Source of the DNA: Erwinia sp. HDF1-3R
Lineage (GTDB): Bacteria; Pseudomonadota; Gammaproteobacteria; Enterobacterales; Enterobacteriaceae
NCBI RefSeq assembly: GCF_039621855.1
Contig: NZ_CP155071.1
Coordinates: forward strand, 2,852,001-2,916,000
Length of the DNA stretch: 64,000 bases
Direction of reading: 5' to 3'
Part shown: in pieces, positions 1 through 8,149 of the stretch
Numbering within the stretch: position 1 is the first letter of the stretch
How the letters are laid out: every line of letters starts with the position of its first letter
The notes under the pieces: model-generated
The model's database searches: none
Told to the model about the DNA's origin: nothing
What the model saw: the letters and a program-made list of their open reading frames with translations, nothing else
Translations under genes and position numbers: made by a program

Positions 1-164
1 CTGATTAACCACCGCAAGCAGCTTCATACCGTTGTCCCCTTCAGCCATAACAATATTCGCTTCAACCGCCCATTCACGCATGCAGCAGCAACATCTGCAC
101 CCACTGGCATTTCACCAAACCGCGCCCCGGTGTAAACTGACGCGCATTATTACGTGCAGGACAA

Positions 165-491
165 ATGATGAAAACAATTGAAGAGTACTACACCACCGCC
201 AGAAGCCTGTTTCTTGAGGCCTACCCTGAAATAAAGCAGGGAATCGACAACCTCCAGGAAGAGGATGCGCAGGCGCTGGGCATGTCGCTGGAACAGTTAC
301 AGTCGATGCAATCCGACCGCGCCTGGGCCGCCTTTACCCGCGAGAAAAAACTTGATGGTATGCTCTTTGCCATCCAGCTGGCAGAGCCAGATAAAGACGT
401 GGCGGCTGCCGCTATCGAAACCTATCTGCGCCAGCATGCTGAAGCGCTGGGGATGAGCTGGGAAGAATTTTGTATTAAGAACGAACTTTAA
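165..491 (+). CDS. Small DUF6388-like protein
   Basis: A 108-residue acidic, helical protein with no signal peptide and no membrane segment. The central stretch with the residues MQSDRAWAAF, followed by IQLAEPD and a C-terminal ALGMSWEEF segment, resembles what I remember of the DUF6388 family, whose function is unknown. Two ATG codons stand in tandem at 165 and 168, and either could be the start. It stands alone, and no operon partner is visible. The family name is from memory and moderately sure; no role can be given. Confidence 0.7.
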   Translation: MMKTIEEYYTTARSLFLEAYPEIKQGIDNLQEEDAQALGMSLEQLQSMQSDRAWAAFTREKKLDGMLFAIQLAEPDKDVAAAAIETYLRQHAEALGMSWEEFCIKNEL

Positions 492-966
492 GCGCTCGGG
501 GCCTGCTCACGCGGCCCCTTCAACTTGCTGATGTGCTATCCCTCCTAAACAGTGCCATCCTTTTTTTTAAATTTACCCCGGAAAAATGCTTTTTTGCTGC
601 CTAAACAGCTGCTAAGAATGCTCCCAAAGCAGATGTCACAGCAGATTATCGTTCGATAACGGCAACTGATTGCGCTATATATGCTTACAGCCTGTGACCT
701 GGAGATAATAAACTTTTTAGGATGATTAATAATCGCATGGGGACGTAATAAAACCTCCACCAGAATATTCATCCGTATAAGTATAATTAATGCGATAGGT
801 CCGGTGTTATTGCGTTAGAGAACCGGGTCGCGTATGTTAACCGGGCAGAGTTTTACCGTAAGAAATGCGGCGTTAAGCCTGTTGTGAGGTCTGCACAGGC
901 TCTGTAACCCTGTCATATTGCGACCTCCCGCAGCGCCAGGGCCTGTAAGAACTTTGAGCCAGAACA
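492..966. other. Intergenic stretch without a convincing gene
   Basis: These 475 bases hold only short frames without ribosome binding sites or recognisable protein motifs. The stretch presumably contains the promoter of the diguanylate cyclase gene that follows, but no clear -35/-10 pair could be chosen. Confidence 0.5.
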
Positions 967-2361
967 ATGCCAATAATTAAATATAAACTCGATTCAGCCA
1001 TATTCTTATTTTTTTTCTCATTCTGTTTAGCCACGCTGGGTATAAATTGCCGCACCGTTCAGGCGCTTTCTCTTTTCTGGCCGTGTAACGCCCTTCTTTT
1101 GGGTATAATGGTACGCTTTCCAAAGATTGAAACGTCACTCAGCTTACCTGCTATTTATAGTGGCATGGTACTGGCCGATCTGTTTTCCGGTACGCCATTC
1201 GTCATGTCGCTGACTTTGAATATTGCCAACCTCGCCTTTATCACCGTGGGTAAGGCGGTGCTGCTTGCAGATTCCCTGCAGCATCCCCGGCCACGACGTC
1301 TGCAGGCGTTGATGAGGGTATTTCCCGCTTCCATTCTCGGGGCGGGCGTCTGTGCGGCAGTGGGGTCGTTAGCCAGCCAACACTATTTTCATGACGATCT
1401 GCTCAAAGGCTGGATTTCCTGGTTTTGTGAGCAGGTATCAACCTCTATCCTGCTGCTGCCGCTGGCCATCACCCTGCCCCGCCGCGGAGAGCTTAGCGCC
1501 CTGTTAAGTGAGATAAAGCAAAGTACTTTGTTGCCGCTATTGTCCCTGGTTATCACTACCGTCACGGGGATTTACGTCGGCGGCGGCGGCAGCCTGATGT
1601 TCCCCCTGCCCGCGCTGATGTGGTGCGCCATTAGCTACCCGATCTTCTTTACCTGTGTGCTGACGGTGGTGACCGGAATTGCTGAAATCATCCTGGTGGC
1701 AGGCCATGTACTGAATATTCAGGGTGCAGACGACTTTTTCCTTATCGACAGCCTGGCTTCGGCGCGACTTGGCGTCGCGGCGATGACCATTAGCCCACTG
1801 ATTGTTGCTCTCAGCACCACCACGCAGAAAAAGCTGGTTGCGCGCATGACTAAACGGGCTGACTACGATTTTCTTACCGGCGCGCTCACGCGCAGCGGGC
1901 TGTCGTCACGGTTGAATGCCCTGGCCGCTGGAAAACATAAGCAGGGCCATTTTTATGGCGCGGCGTTCATCATCGACATTGATCGCTTCAAAAGTATCAA
2001 CGATACCTGGGGCCATGCTACGGGAGATCACGTGCTGGTTAAAACGGTTGAGTGTATCCGTCAGTCGCTACCGCCAACGGCTGTTGTCAGCCGCATGGGC
2101 GGTGAGGAATTTCTGGTACTGATTGAAGGCGTTTCACCACCGCGAGCCAGTATCCTGGCCGATCGGCTGCGCCGCAGTATTGAGCAACATACCATTATTC
2201 ACGACGGGCAAATCCTCAATATTACGGTGAGCATTGGTGTGAGTGCGCTGGACATTATCGACTCTGACAGCCTGGAGGCGTCAATCAGAACGGCCGATGA
2301 ACAGCTCTATATTGCTAAAAGTAGCGGCCGAAATCGCGTGAGTCCGGAGTTTACCCTCTGA
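967..2361 (+). CDS. MASE1-GGDEF membrane diguanylate cyclase
   Basis: A 464-residue protein predicted to make cyclic di-GMP from two GTP at the inner membrane. The N-terminal ~290 residues are very hydrophobic with about eight membrane segments and resemble the MASE1 sensor domain. The C-terminal ~170 residues are a GGDEF domain with the metal-binding DIDRFKSIND segment and an active-site GGEEF at residues 378-382. The product-inhibition I-site (RxxD five residues before GGEEF) is absent, with P and A at the R and D positions. A short hairpin follows the stop. The gene stands alone. Control of the motility-to-biofilm switch is a family expectation, not shown here. Confidence 0.9.
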   Translation: MPIIKYKLDSAIFLFFFSFCLATLGINCRTVQALSLFWPCNALLLGIMVRFPKIETSLSLPAIYSGMVLADLFSGTPFVMSLTLNIANLAFITVGKAVLLADSLQHPRPRRLQALMRVFPASILGAGVCAAVGSLASQHYFHDDLLKGWISWFCEQVSTSILLLPLAITLPRRGELSALLSEIKQSTLLPLLSLVITTVTGIYVGGGGSLMFPLPALMWCAISYPIFFTCVLTVVTGIAEIILVAGHVLNIQGADDFFLIDSLASARLGVAAMTISPLIVALSTTTQKKLVARMTKRADYDFLTGALTRSGLSSRLNALAAGKHKQGHFYGAAFIIDIDRFKSINDTWGHATGDHVLVKTVECIRQSLPPTAVVSRMGGEEFLVLIEGVSPPRASILADRLRRSIEQHTIIHDGQILNITVSIGVSALDIIDSDSLEASIRTADEQLYIAKSSGRNRVSPEFTL

Positions 2362-2367
2362 AATGAC

Positions 2368-2389
2368 ACAACCCGCCGTGGCGGGTTGT
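2368..2389 (+). terminator. Hairpin after the diguanylate cyclase gene
   Basis: Ten-base perfect arms (ACAACCCGCC and its complement) with a two-base loop start six bases after the stop codon. There is no strong T-run, so the hairpin may act weakly or on both strands, since the next gene is convergent. Confidence 0.55.
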
Positions 2390-2401
2390 AATCGAAGCCA
2401 T

Positions 2402-2668
2402 TCAGGCTTCGTTATCGATGCGGTTAGCTTCGATTTCAATGTCCTGAATGGTGCTATCCAGCTCATCAAGTAACGTACCCTGCTTCGTCAGCAGTTCGTT
2501 CACTCTTGCAGCAAACTCCGGGTGCTTAAATTCGCCCTGATCAAAGGCCAGCCAGTGGGTTGACAGCGTTTCCGTATTGGTTTGTGCATAGTGGCGCATC
2601 TCTTTCAGCTGCGAGGTCACGTCACGTAAATGTTCGGTCGGTGATTTGCGTTCCTGATTATCGCTCAT
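2402..2668 (-). CDS. Small hydrophilic helical protein of unknown function
   Basis: An 88-residue charged protein, mostly helical, without signal peptide or cysteines. The start at 2668 is supported by an AAGGA sequence ten bases upstream. The C-terminal half has leucine-spaced heptads (LLTKQGTLLDELDSTI), so a short coiled coil is likely. I do not recognise the family. It lies convergent to the cyclase gene and next to the phage-derived block; it might be a chromosomal gene or a phage passenger. Confidence 0.65.
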   Translation of the reverse strand: MSDNQERKSPTEHLRDVTSQLKEMRHYAQTNTETLSTHWLAFDQGEFKHPEFAARVNELLTKQGTLLDELDSTIQDIEIEANRIDNEA

Positions 2669-2763
2669 GCATTTATCCTTATCTGGTTAAAAAAGCGTTC
2701 ATAAATTCTGACTCTTATGAAAGTGAGAAGTTCATTAACACTTTTTTAACCAAACCTTGCGGC

Positions 2764-2792
2764 AAAAAAAAGGCCGCCAGCGCAGGCGGCCT
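2764..2792 (-). terminator. Rho-independent terminator of the tail-spike operon
   Basis: Read on the minus strand, arms AGGCCGCC and GGCGGCCT enclose a six-base loop and are followed by a run of eight T. It lies about 15 bases beyond the tail-spike stop codon and would end the lysis/tail-spike transcript. Confidence 0.85.
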
Positions 2793-2807
2793 GAAGAGAA
2801 AAAATAC

Positions 2808-4556
2808 TTAGAAGTAGGCAATTTTGCGATCCGTGCCATTAATGTTAACCGTGACATAGCCTGCCGCCGTGGTGGTGGTTGGAGCCGTTGCGCTAAGGGT
2901 AGCCAGCGTGAGCACGCCCTTCTCATTAGCCCCGACGCCCGCCAGACCGTTATGCATGCTCATACGGGCATTTGGCGACGTAGTCCCGATGGTACTGGTG
3001 TCCGTGACCTGCGTTAAATCAGGCGCGAACAGGTTACACTCCCCTGATTCAAAACGGGTTGGCCCGGTTGAGGTCAGGTTAAATACCATGTCACCACTGG
3101 CGGCTTTCAGCTTCACCCAGATTTCGGCATAGGTCAGGCCGATTCGGTTAAGCTTAACGTCCAGCACCGCAGGCGAACCTTTATGCTGGATATCGGCATA
3201 AATCGCCGTTGAGCAGCGGGAAATACTCAGCCAGGTAAAGCCGGACGCTACCGAGGTTACCGGACTGGTGGCCGTTGCAACCAGCACATCATTCGTCACC
3301 TTACTGATCATCTCGATAAGCCACTGCTGGTTATCCTTCGGCAGGTTAACTTTACCCAGCTTGTACCAGTTATCGGTGGCGGTGGTGTTAGTGACCTTAA
3401 AGCCGCTGTACCAGCCTGCCTTCATCGAACCGGTCATTATCGTGCCGAAGTGCTCGTCGCGACGCCAGCCGTATTCATAGCCTGACAGCCAGCGGGTGGA
3501 GTCGGTATCGGTCGTGATGTTACCGCCAGACTGAAGGTTAAGCTGTTTAAGCTGCAGACGGGTGTTGTTCATGTTCAGCGCATTGTCACAGGACTCGATG
3601 CTCAGCGCATCCACAATCCAGTTACCGTCGCTGAGGTTGCCGGGAAAGCGCGTATGCTCAATCCAGACGTTATGAAGCAAACCCTGGGTAACTCGCGGCA
3701 TATATAGCGTCGCATCGCCGTAGCCGGTCTGGAAATTGGCGTTGGTCAGTTCGATAGCCGTTGAGTGGTCCCAGGCCCCTGCCGCCGTATCTGACCAGGT
3801 CACATCAAACACCCTTCCGTAAGTGTTAAGAGTGTAAATCTGGTCAAACTTGGTATCCAGCGTATCCAGCAGCTTGATCACCGTACCGCCGTTATTCTGC
3901 GCGCGGAAGCGTGAGACAATGACTGACTGACCGGCCACAATAGTGTTTTGAAAGAACGGCTGCTGGTTACTGCACATTGCTGCCGTAATCGCCACTTTAT
4001 TGGTGGTCGTATCCGCTGACGCCTGCCCATCCCAGGAGATCCCTTCAATCGCTACGCGCCTGGCCTGAACTTTGAAAACGGGCGAGGTGGATTTATTGGA
4101 AATGATGGTCGTTCTGGGCAATGCGCCGTGTGGATTATCATCACCCGTCACATAGAAAAACGCCATCGCAGTTGCAGAATAGTCGATGGGGTTGATCAGG
4201 AACTTGCCTGACGGGAACCGGACGCCCAGGTCTTTCGCTACGCTGTTGAAATTTTGCGCCCAGTTCATCATCAACTTAAACGGCCCGCTGTCATCCGTTA
4301 CGCCATCGCCCTTCCCGCCAAAATGGAAAATATTTAAACCCGCCGGGTCGCTGATAACGCGTTTCCAGTAAAAGCCACTGCCGACGGCATAGGTCCCTGA
4401 ATCATCCGCTTGTGGAGAGGTGCCGGTAAACCCGACAAAATCACCGCCGCCGCGAAAAGACGAGTCTTTATCCGTATAGCGGCGTAACACGGCCAGATCG
4501 CCCGATTTGGTTGGTGCAGTCGTACGCAGTTCGGCAAATGAATTGACTTCGATCAT
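2808..4556 (-). CDS. Phage tail-spike-like protein, probable polysaccharide depolymerase
   Basis: A 582-residue protein with no signal peptide. The first ~90 residues (MIEVNSFAELRTTAP, then DVTDDSGPF-like text around FGGKGDGVTDD) match the start of many tail spikes. There the GDGVTDD motif introduces a right-handed beta-helix of pectate-lyase type. The rest is rich in N, T and G and in beta-prone repeats, with a C-terminal region that may trimerise. Such proteins bind and cut capsule or LPS; for this host amylovoran- or stewartan-like exopolysaccharide would be a natural substrate, but that is inference. It is the last gene of a minus-strand phage lysis cassette and ends before a strong terminator. 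Confidence 0.8.
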   Translation of the reverse strand: MIEVNSFAELRTTAPTKSGDLAVLRRYTDKDSSFRGGGDFVGFTGTSPQADDSGTYAVGSGFYWKRVISDPAGLNIFHFGGKGDGVTDDSGPFKLMMNWAQNFNSVAKDLGVRFPSGKFLINPIDYSATAMAFFYVTGDDNPHGALPRTTIISNKSTSPVFKVQARRVAIEGISWDGQASADTTTNKVAITAAMCSNQQPFFQNTIVAGQSVIVSRFRAQNNGGTVIKLLDTLDTKFDQIYTLNTYGRVFDVTWSDTAAGAWDHSTAIELTNANFQTGYGDATLYMPRVTQGLLHNVWIEHTRFPGNLSDGNWIVDALSIESCDNALNMNNTRLQLKQLNLQSGGNITTDTDSTRWLSGYEYGWRRDEHFGTIMTGSMKAGWYSGFKVTNTTATDNWYKLGKVNLPKDNQQWLIEMISKVTNDVLVATATSPVTSVASGFTWLSISRCSTAIYADIQHKGSPAVLDVKLNRIGLTYAEIWVKLKAASGDMVFNLTSTGPTRFESGECNLFAPDLTQVTDTSTIGTTSPNARMSMHNGLAGVGANEKGVLTLATLSATAPTTTTAAGYVTVNINGTDRKIAYF

Positions 4557-4687
4557 AATAACCTCCGGGGCGATTGGCCATTGCGAATCGCCTTCATTGA
4601 TATGTTTATTTAGGGAATAAATACGGGAATGATTAATTACGCCAGACTTTATTATTTGCTACTTCTTCCCTGTCGCAGTCATTAATT

Positions 4688-4918
4688 TTAGTTTTTAACT
4701 TTGCATAGCTTCGCCCAGATATCATTATGCAAATTAATTTCTTTTACCGTCCGAATATCCATGACCTGCCAGTCATTTCCATAGGTCCGTAAGGGAGAAA
4801 AATAGGTACATGAAGAGTCGATAATAACTTGTGGACTAGCTGTCACCGTTGATGGACGACTCGTGCAGCTTGCGACGAGCATCATCATCAGCGAGAGCAT
4901 TATTAGCTGCCTGTACAT
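4688..4918 (-). CDS. Rz1-like outer-membrane spanin lipoprotein
   Basis: A 76-residue protein with a lipoprotein signal: a hydrophobic stretch ending in LVASC, with the modified cysteine at residue 18. The start at 4918 has an excellent GGAGGTGAA ribosome binding site. The gene begins inside the end of the upstream Rz-like gene in another frame (83 bases of overlap), the classical Rz/Rz1 arrangement. In phages, the outer-membrane lipoprotein joins the inner-membrane spanin to fuse the two membranes at the end of lysis. The mature part is longer and less proline-rich than lambda Rz1, so the assignment leans on position and lipobox. Confidence 0.75.
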   Translation of the reverse strand: MYRQLIMLSLMMMLVASCTSRPSTVTASPQVIIDSSCTYFSPLRTYGNDWQVMDIRTVKEINLHNDIWAKLCKVKN

Positions 4919-5132
4919 CTTTCACCTCCTCTATTGTTTTTGCCTGTTTATTCGCGACCACTGCCACGCGATCGGCTTCTACTTTTGCGGCGGCAACATC
5001 AGCCCGCCCTTTCTCCTGCACCTTGCCAATTTTCTTACCACCAAACCAGCTGACAATAAGCGCAACGATAACTACGCCTGCCCCGGTCAAAAGATGGCTA
5101 CCGCTGTTAAACAACGCGAGGAAACTGCTCAT
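4836..5132 (-). CDS. Rz-like inner-membrane spanin
   Basis: A 98-residue protein with one N-terminal membrane segment (about residues 15-32) followed by a charged helical region rich in A, K, E and V, typical of the periplasmic coiled coil of i-spanins. The start codon overlaps the stop of the holin gene by four bases (ATGA), so translation is probably coupled. The 3' end overlaps the Rz1-like lipoprotein gene. It is shorter than lambda Rz (153 residues). Its role would be the last step of phage lysis, disruption of the outer membrane. Confidence 0.75.
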   Translation of the reverse strand: MSSFLALFNSGSHLLTGAGVVIVALIVSWFGGKKIGKVQEKGRADVAAAKVEADRVAVVANKQAKTIEEVKDVQAANNALADDDARRKLHESSINGDS

Positions 5133-5476
5133 GATTTATCTCCTGTCATTACATTTTTCATTACCAGCAGGGGTTTTTGACGAATAAATTGTGATACCAC
5201 CGCCATTGCCACCATAAAAGAGGCAATAAACCCCAGGTAGTGCTGCGGAAGAATGGACTTCACGTCTTCCGGCAGGCCGTTCCAGGCGCTGATCGCCGAG
5301 TCTGGAAAGGATTGCACCCAGGCACCCGCGACCGATCCGATAGAGGCCAGCCAGACCGACCAGGTTTTAAAAAGCAGTTTGGCATGCAGCACAAATTCGA
5401 CCTTGCCATGTCTCACTACCCAGTGAAGTAAGGCTATAACGACGATGACCGCCACTAAAAACATAAGAAATTTCAT
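5129..5476 (-). CDS. Holin-like membrane protein
   Basis: A 115-residue protein with an N-terminal hydrophobic segment (about residues 2-19), a second at about 38-54 and a third around 82-97, with short charged loops and a basic tail. This is the layout of a three-segment phage holin. It sits between the lysozyme and spanin genes, with ATGA overlaps at both ends. In the family, holins form holes in the inner membrane that time lysis and let the endolysin reach the cell wall. No specific holin family is recognised; the call rests on topology and place. Confidence 0.75.
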   Translation of the reverse strand: MKFLMFLVAVIVVIALLHWVVRHGKVEFVLHAKLLFKTWSVWLASIGSVAGAWVQSFPDSAISAWNGLPEDVKSILPQHYLGFIASFMVAMAVVSQFIRQKPLLVMKNVMTGDKS

Positions 5477-5940
5477 ATAACCCCCTGATATGCATCATAG
5501 ACCCCGCTGCGCATTACCTGTGCAAGCCGTTTCGCGCGGGCGGGCGTTTGCCTGGCCCACAGGCTGGCCAGCATGCCATCTGCTGCCGCCTCAAAATTTC
5601 CGTTTGAAATTAACACCAGCGTGTTTTTAAAGGCGCTTAATCCATCCACCCCCAGCTGGTAGGCCATGCAATAAAGCACATCTGCCCGGGCAGGATTACA
5701 CTGCCGCAATGCAACAGCCAGTGAGGGCCTGGCATTCATGTCGCTTATTTTGTCATCCAGTAGTTTCTGCATCCAGATATCTCCCACGCTGTGAGGTACG
5801 CTAAACTGATAATGCGCCAGTGGTGCATCCTTTGGCCCAATAACAATTCCGCTTGCCACCGTTGGATAACCTTCCGTGTCGATATAAGGCTTCTCCTTAT
5901 AGCCTTCCTCATAAGCCAAAATTTGTACTATTTTACTCAT
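5473..5940 (-). CDS. T4-type phage lysozyme (endolysin)
   Basis: A 155-residue muramidase of glycoside hydrolase family 24. The catalytic triad pattern of T4 lysozyme is visible: E12 followed by G, then D21 and T27 within the segment EEGYKEKPYIDTEGYPT. There is no signal peptide, so release should depend on the holin. It is the first gene of the four-gene lysis cassette, and its stop overlaps the holin start. The enzyme would cut the N-acetylmuramic acid to N-acetylglucosamine bond of peptidoglycan. It looks intact, which is notable given how little other phage material is here. Confidence 0.9.
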   Translation of the reverse strand: MSKIVQILAYEEGYKEKPYIDTEGYPTVASGIVIGPKDAPLAHYQFSVPHSVGDIWMQKLLDDKISDMNARPSLAVALRQCNPARADVLYCMAYQLGVDGLSAFKNTLVLISNGNFEAAADGMLASLWARQTPARAKRLAQVMRSGVYDAYQGVI

Positions 5941-6260
5941 CTTTCATCTCCCAAATTAAATAACCGCTGCTGCGGCATTGTTATATGGACAGCTTGCTGA
6001 TAAAGGAAAATCGCATTAAAATAGCAGGGGCTTATTATAATAGCGGTGCGGAAAAGAGTTTTGCGCACTGGGTAACACCCCGAAAAAAAGCCCTGGTTAA
6101 TAACCTTTCCTGCCCTTGTTATCTTCGGGATGGAAAAGAATAAATTAACAGAAATAAGCTATCGCAGAATGAATACCTTCCTTTTTGCAGAAAGGAATCT
6201 CTGAATCAGAATGCCTTTTTAATACCTTAGAATGTAAAATGCGTACGCATAAAAATTTCT
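5941..6260 (-). promoter_or_regulatory. Leader between the antiterminator gene and the lysis cassette
   Basis: These 320 bases hold no convincing gene. By position, between a Q-like gene and the lysozyme gene on the same strand, this is where a late promoter and antitermination site would lie in a lambdoid phage. Several AT-rich stretches are present, but no unambiguous promoter was found. Confidence 0.35.
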
Positions 6261-6632
6261 TTAATTTATTTTTTCACACTCAAGAACGACATCCATGGCA
6301 CTCAGTGCGCCTTCAACGAACCCTTCGGCTGTTTGGACATTTTTTCGGATGGTGCCATCAGCACAGCGACGTCGTCGGGCAATTGATCGAAGTGAAATAC
6401 GGTAGAGATAGTGCGCAACCAGCAGCATATGTTCATCGGAATGGTTTATCATAAGGCGGCTGATGCAGCTGTCGAGAATCATCCCATCCCGATCGCCACA
6501 GCGTGGTCGACCCGGTGGTACTGAGGTAATCAATCCCCGGAAGCCAGCGGCAACATGAGGATAACTCACGCCGCTGCTTTCGGTGGCCGCCCAGCCTCCC
6601 CACATCTCGAGTAACCGTTTTATGTTTCGCAT
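6261..6632 (-). CDS. Phage antiterminator Q-like protein
   Basis: A 123-residue protein starting MRNIKRLLEMWGGWAA, which closely resembles the opening of the short Q-type antitermination proteins of lambdoid phages, with a conserved SYPHVA-like segment. The middle resembles a sigma-70 region 4 type helix-turn-helix (HYLYRISLRSIARRRRC, then DGTIRKNVQTAEGFVEGAL). The start at 6632 has a strong AGGAGGT sequence at good spacing, favoured over the upstream ATG at 6674. In phages this protein lets RNA polymerase read through terminators into the lysis and late genes. Here those genes follow on the same strand. Confidence 0.8.
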   Translation of the reverse strand: MRNIKRLLEMWGGWAATESSGVSYPHVAAGFRGLITSVPPGRPRCGDRDGMILDSCISRLMINHSDEHMLLVAHYLYRISLRSIARRRRCADGTIRKNVQTAEGFVEGALSAMDVVLECEKIN

Positions 6633-6897
6633 CGTTACCTCCTGCAAAATGGGTTTGGCACTGTTTGCAAACAATTATCCTGTGCTCCGCGGCCGGAAAT
6701 GCTAATTTAGAATGGACCTGATTTGCCTTTTCTGACGCGCAGGAGCGTAAGGGTCGAAAATTACCTTTTTAAGGTATGCCAGCGATTAGGCTGGGCAGCC
6801 TGATTGTTAAAGAGCAGCGTACTGGAGAGCCGGCTTCCGGCCTCCCCTTTTAAACCGTTTAAGTATCAACTGAGATAAGTTATAGCATAGAGTATTA

Positions 6898-6922
6898 AAA
6901 CACGCAATAGCAAAGCGTGTTT
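6898..6922. promoter_or_regulatory. Palindromic operator upstream of the CI-like repressor
   Basis: A perfect inverted repeat, AAACACGC-N9-GCGTGTTT, ends 34 bases before the repressor start codon. A TTGACG/TATAAA pair with a short 15-base spacer overlaps or follows it. An 8-bp arm palindrome here is what a dimeric S24-type repressor would bind for autoregulation. That use is inferred. Confidence 0.6.
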
Positions 6923-6956
6923 GACGAAAAATACGCATCGCTATAAATTCTGGTAT

Positions 6957-7559
6957 ATGAAACCGAATACACTTGCCTACCGGCTTAACATGGCTATGAC
7001 CATGATGGGAATTACACAGGGTGCGTTAGCTAAAGCATCGGGCGTATCACAACCTACAATCTGGCGGCTGACCAAAGGCGAGGCTGAGGGCTCCCGCAAG
7101 CTGGTCGATATTGCTCGCGCGCTGGATATTAACGTCGAATGGCTGGCGAGCGGCGAGGGGGAGATGCGCGGAGCCAATGGCCTGACCGCAATTGATAAAG
7201 TGAAAAGTGGCACTACCGTGGCGGTATGGGGCCCCGAGGGAAAGACGTCAGAGGCCGTCTCCACTCCCAATGGTGCGAAGGCGAAGAAGACCTGGCGCGC
7301 CTATATTCTTGACCGAAATAGCGGCTGTGCAGAGGCAACCGCAGGCAGTATCGTCATCGTGGACACCGACGTACCACCTGAATCTGGAGACCTGGTCATG
7401 GCCCAGGTCAATTCACGCGTATCCGTTTACCGTTATCTTGAAGGCCCCTCTAATGGTTTTTTAACCGTTGATGACCCCAGACTACCCGCTGTGGAGCTAT
7501 CTGAAGGATCCGCACTGATTGGCGTCGCAATCTTTCTCATCCGTGATTTAAGGCGGTAA
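6957..7559 (+). CDS. CI/LexA-like phage repressor (HTH-S24)
   Basis: A 200-residue regulator starting at the ATG MKPNTLAYRLNMAM. Residues ~5-60 form an HTH_3 helix-turn-helix (ITQGALAKASGVSQPTIWRLTKGE), followed by a domain-end motif INVEWLASGEGEM typical of phage repressors. The C-terminal ~90 residues are an S24 peptidase fold (DTDVPPESGDLVMAQV, then SVYRYL). A RecA-triggered self-cleavage site is plausible but no Ala-Gly bond could be placed with certainty. A TTG start at 6921 is possible but would overlap the operator. It is divergent from the lysis block and is the natural candidate to silence it until DNA damage. Confidence 0.85.
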   Translation: MKPNTLAYRLNMAMTMMGITQGALAKASGVSQPTIWRLTKGEAEGSRKLVDIARALDINVEWLASGEGEMRGANGLTAIDKVKSGTTVAVWGPEGKTSEAVSTPNGAKAKKTWRAYILDRNSGCAEATAGSIVIVDTDVPPESGDLVMAQVNSRVSVYRYLEGPSNGFLTVDDPRLPAVELSEGSALIGVAIFLIRDLRR

Positions 7560-7954
7560 GTACTGATATCCTGCCCCTGCAGGATAGTTTCCTTATACCG
7601 GCCCCCGGCCACTCTATGCAGCACAGATATCATCATTTAACCTCACAAATACCTGCCCAATGTGACTCATAAGCTACAGAGGGGCTTTGGCGTAATGATT
7701 CATTTGAATAGATTAGTAAAGCTTTTACTAATTTCGCTATAAAAAAGCAAAAAAAAGCGCCATTAAAGTTTTAAATCCAACTAAATCATACGCTTAATGC
7801 AATAACTAAAATTATTAGCGCGATAACCATTGATATTAATAATAACTATAGCTATCGTTTTTAACAGGGATACTTTACTGCCGCTAAACGGTTCTTCCGC
7901 AGAGCGCTTAAGAGTCTCCTCCGTCCTTATCACTACCTGTCTTCTGGGGGATTT
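7560..7954. other. Intergenic stretch with one small palindrome
   Basis: About 395 AT-rich bases follow the repressor gene. A hairpin with 8-base arms (TATCCTGC / GCAGGATA) and a four-base loop lies at 7567-7586, just after the repressor stop, and may be its terminator, though no T-run follows. Nothing else is recognised. Confidence 0.4.
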
Positions 7955-8149
7955 ATGACCATCATTATCTGGAAAAAAACCCAAACCGTGGGAACATCTC
8001 TGAGCCGTTATAAATCACGTCGCGCGGCCAAACTGGCCCTGCAGAGAGAGGAAGAGCGGCTGGCAAGAAAGGTTGCCTGTCTCCTTTCCGGTTGCAGCCA
8101 GCGTGTCCAGAGTGCAGTGCGGGAGTCGTCACGCGCTAAAATCCTGTAA
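7955..8149 (+). CDS. Possible small basic protein
   Basis: A 64-residue frame with many arginine and lysine residues (SRYKSRRAAKLALQREEERLARK), a good GGGGG-type ribosome binding site seven bases before the ATG, and a stop at 8149. The opposite strand also holds an open frame, and no family is recognised. It could be a real small nucleic-acid-binding protein or a chance frame. Confidence 0.35.
   Translation: MTIIIWKKTQTVGTSLSRYKSRRAAKLALQREEERLARKVACLLSGCSQRVQSAVRESSRAKIL

Noticed and set aside
1..81. Minus-strand frame reading MREWAVEANIVMAEGD and on past the window edge
   Set aside because: Only 27 codons are visible, there is no ribosome binding site and no family was recognised. It could be the start of a real gene cut by the window edge.
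545..772. 75-codon minus-strand frame
   Set aside because: No ribosome binding site or recognisable domain; AT-rich chance frame.
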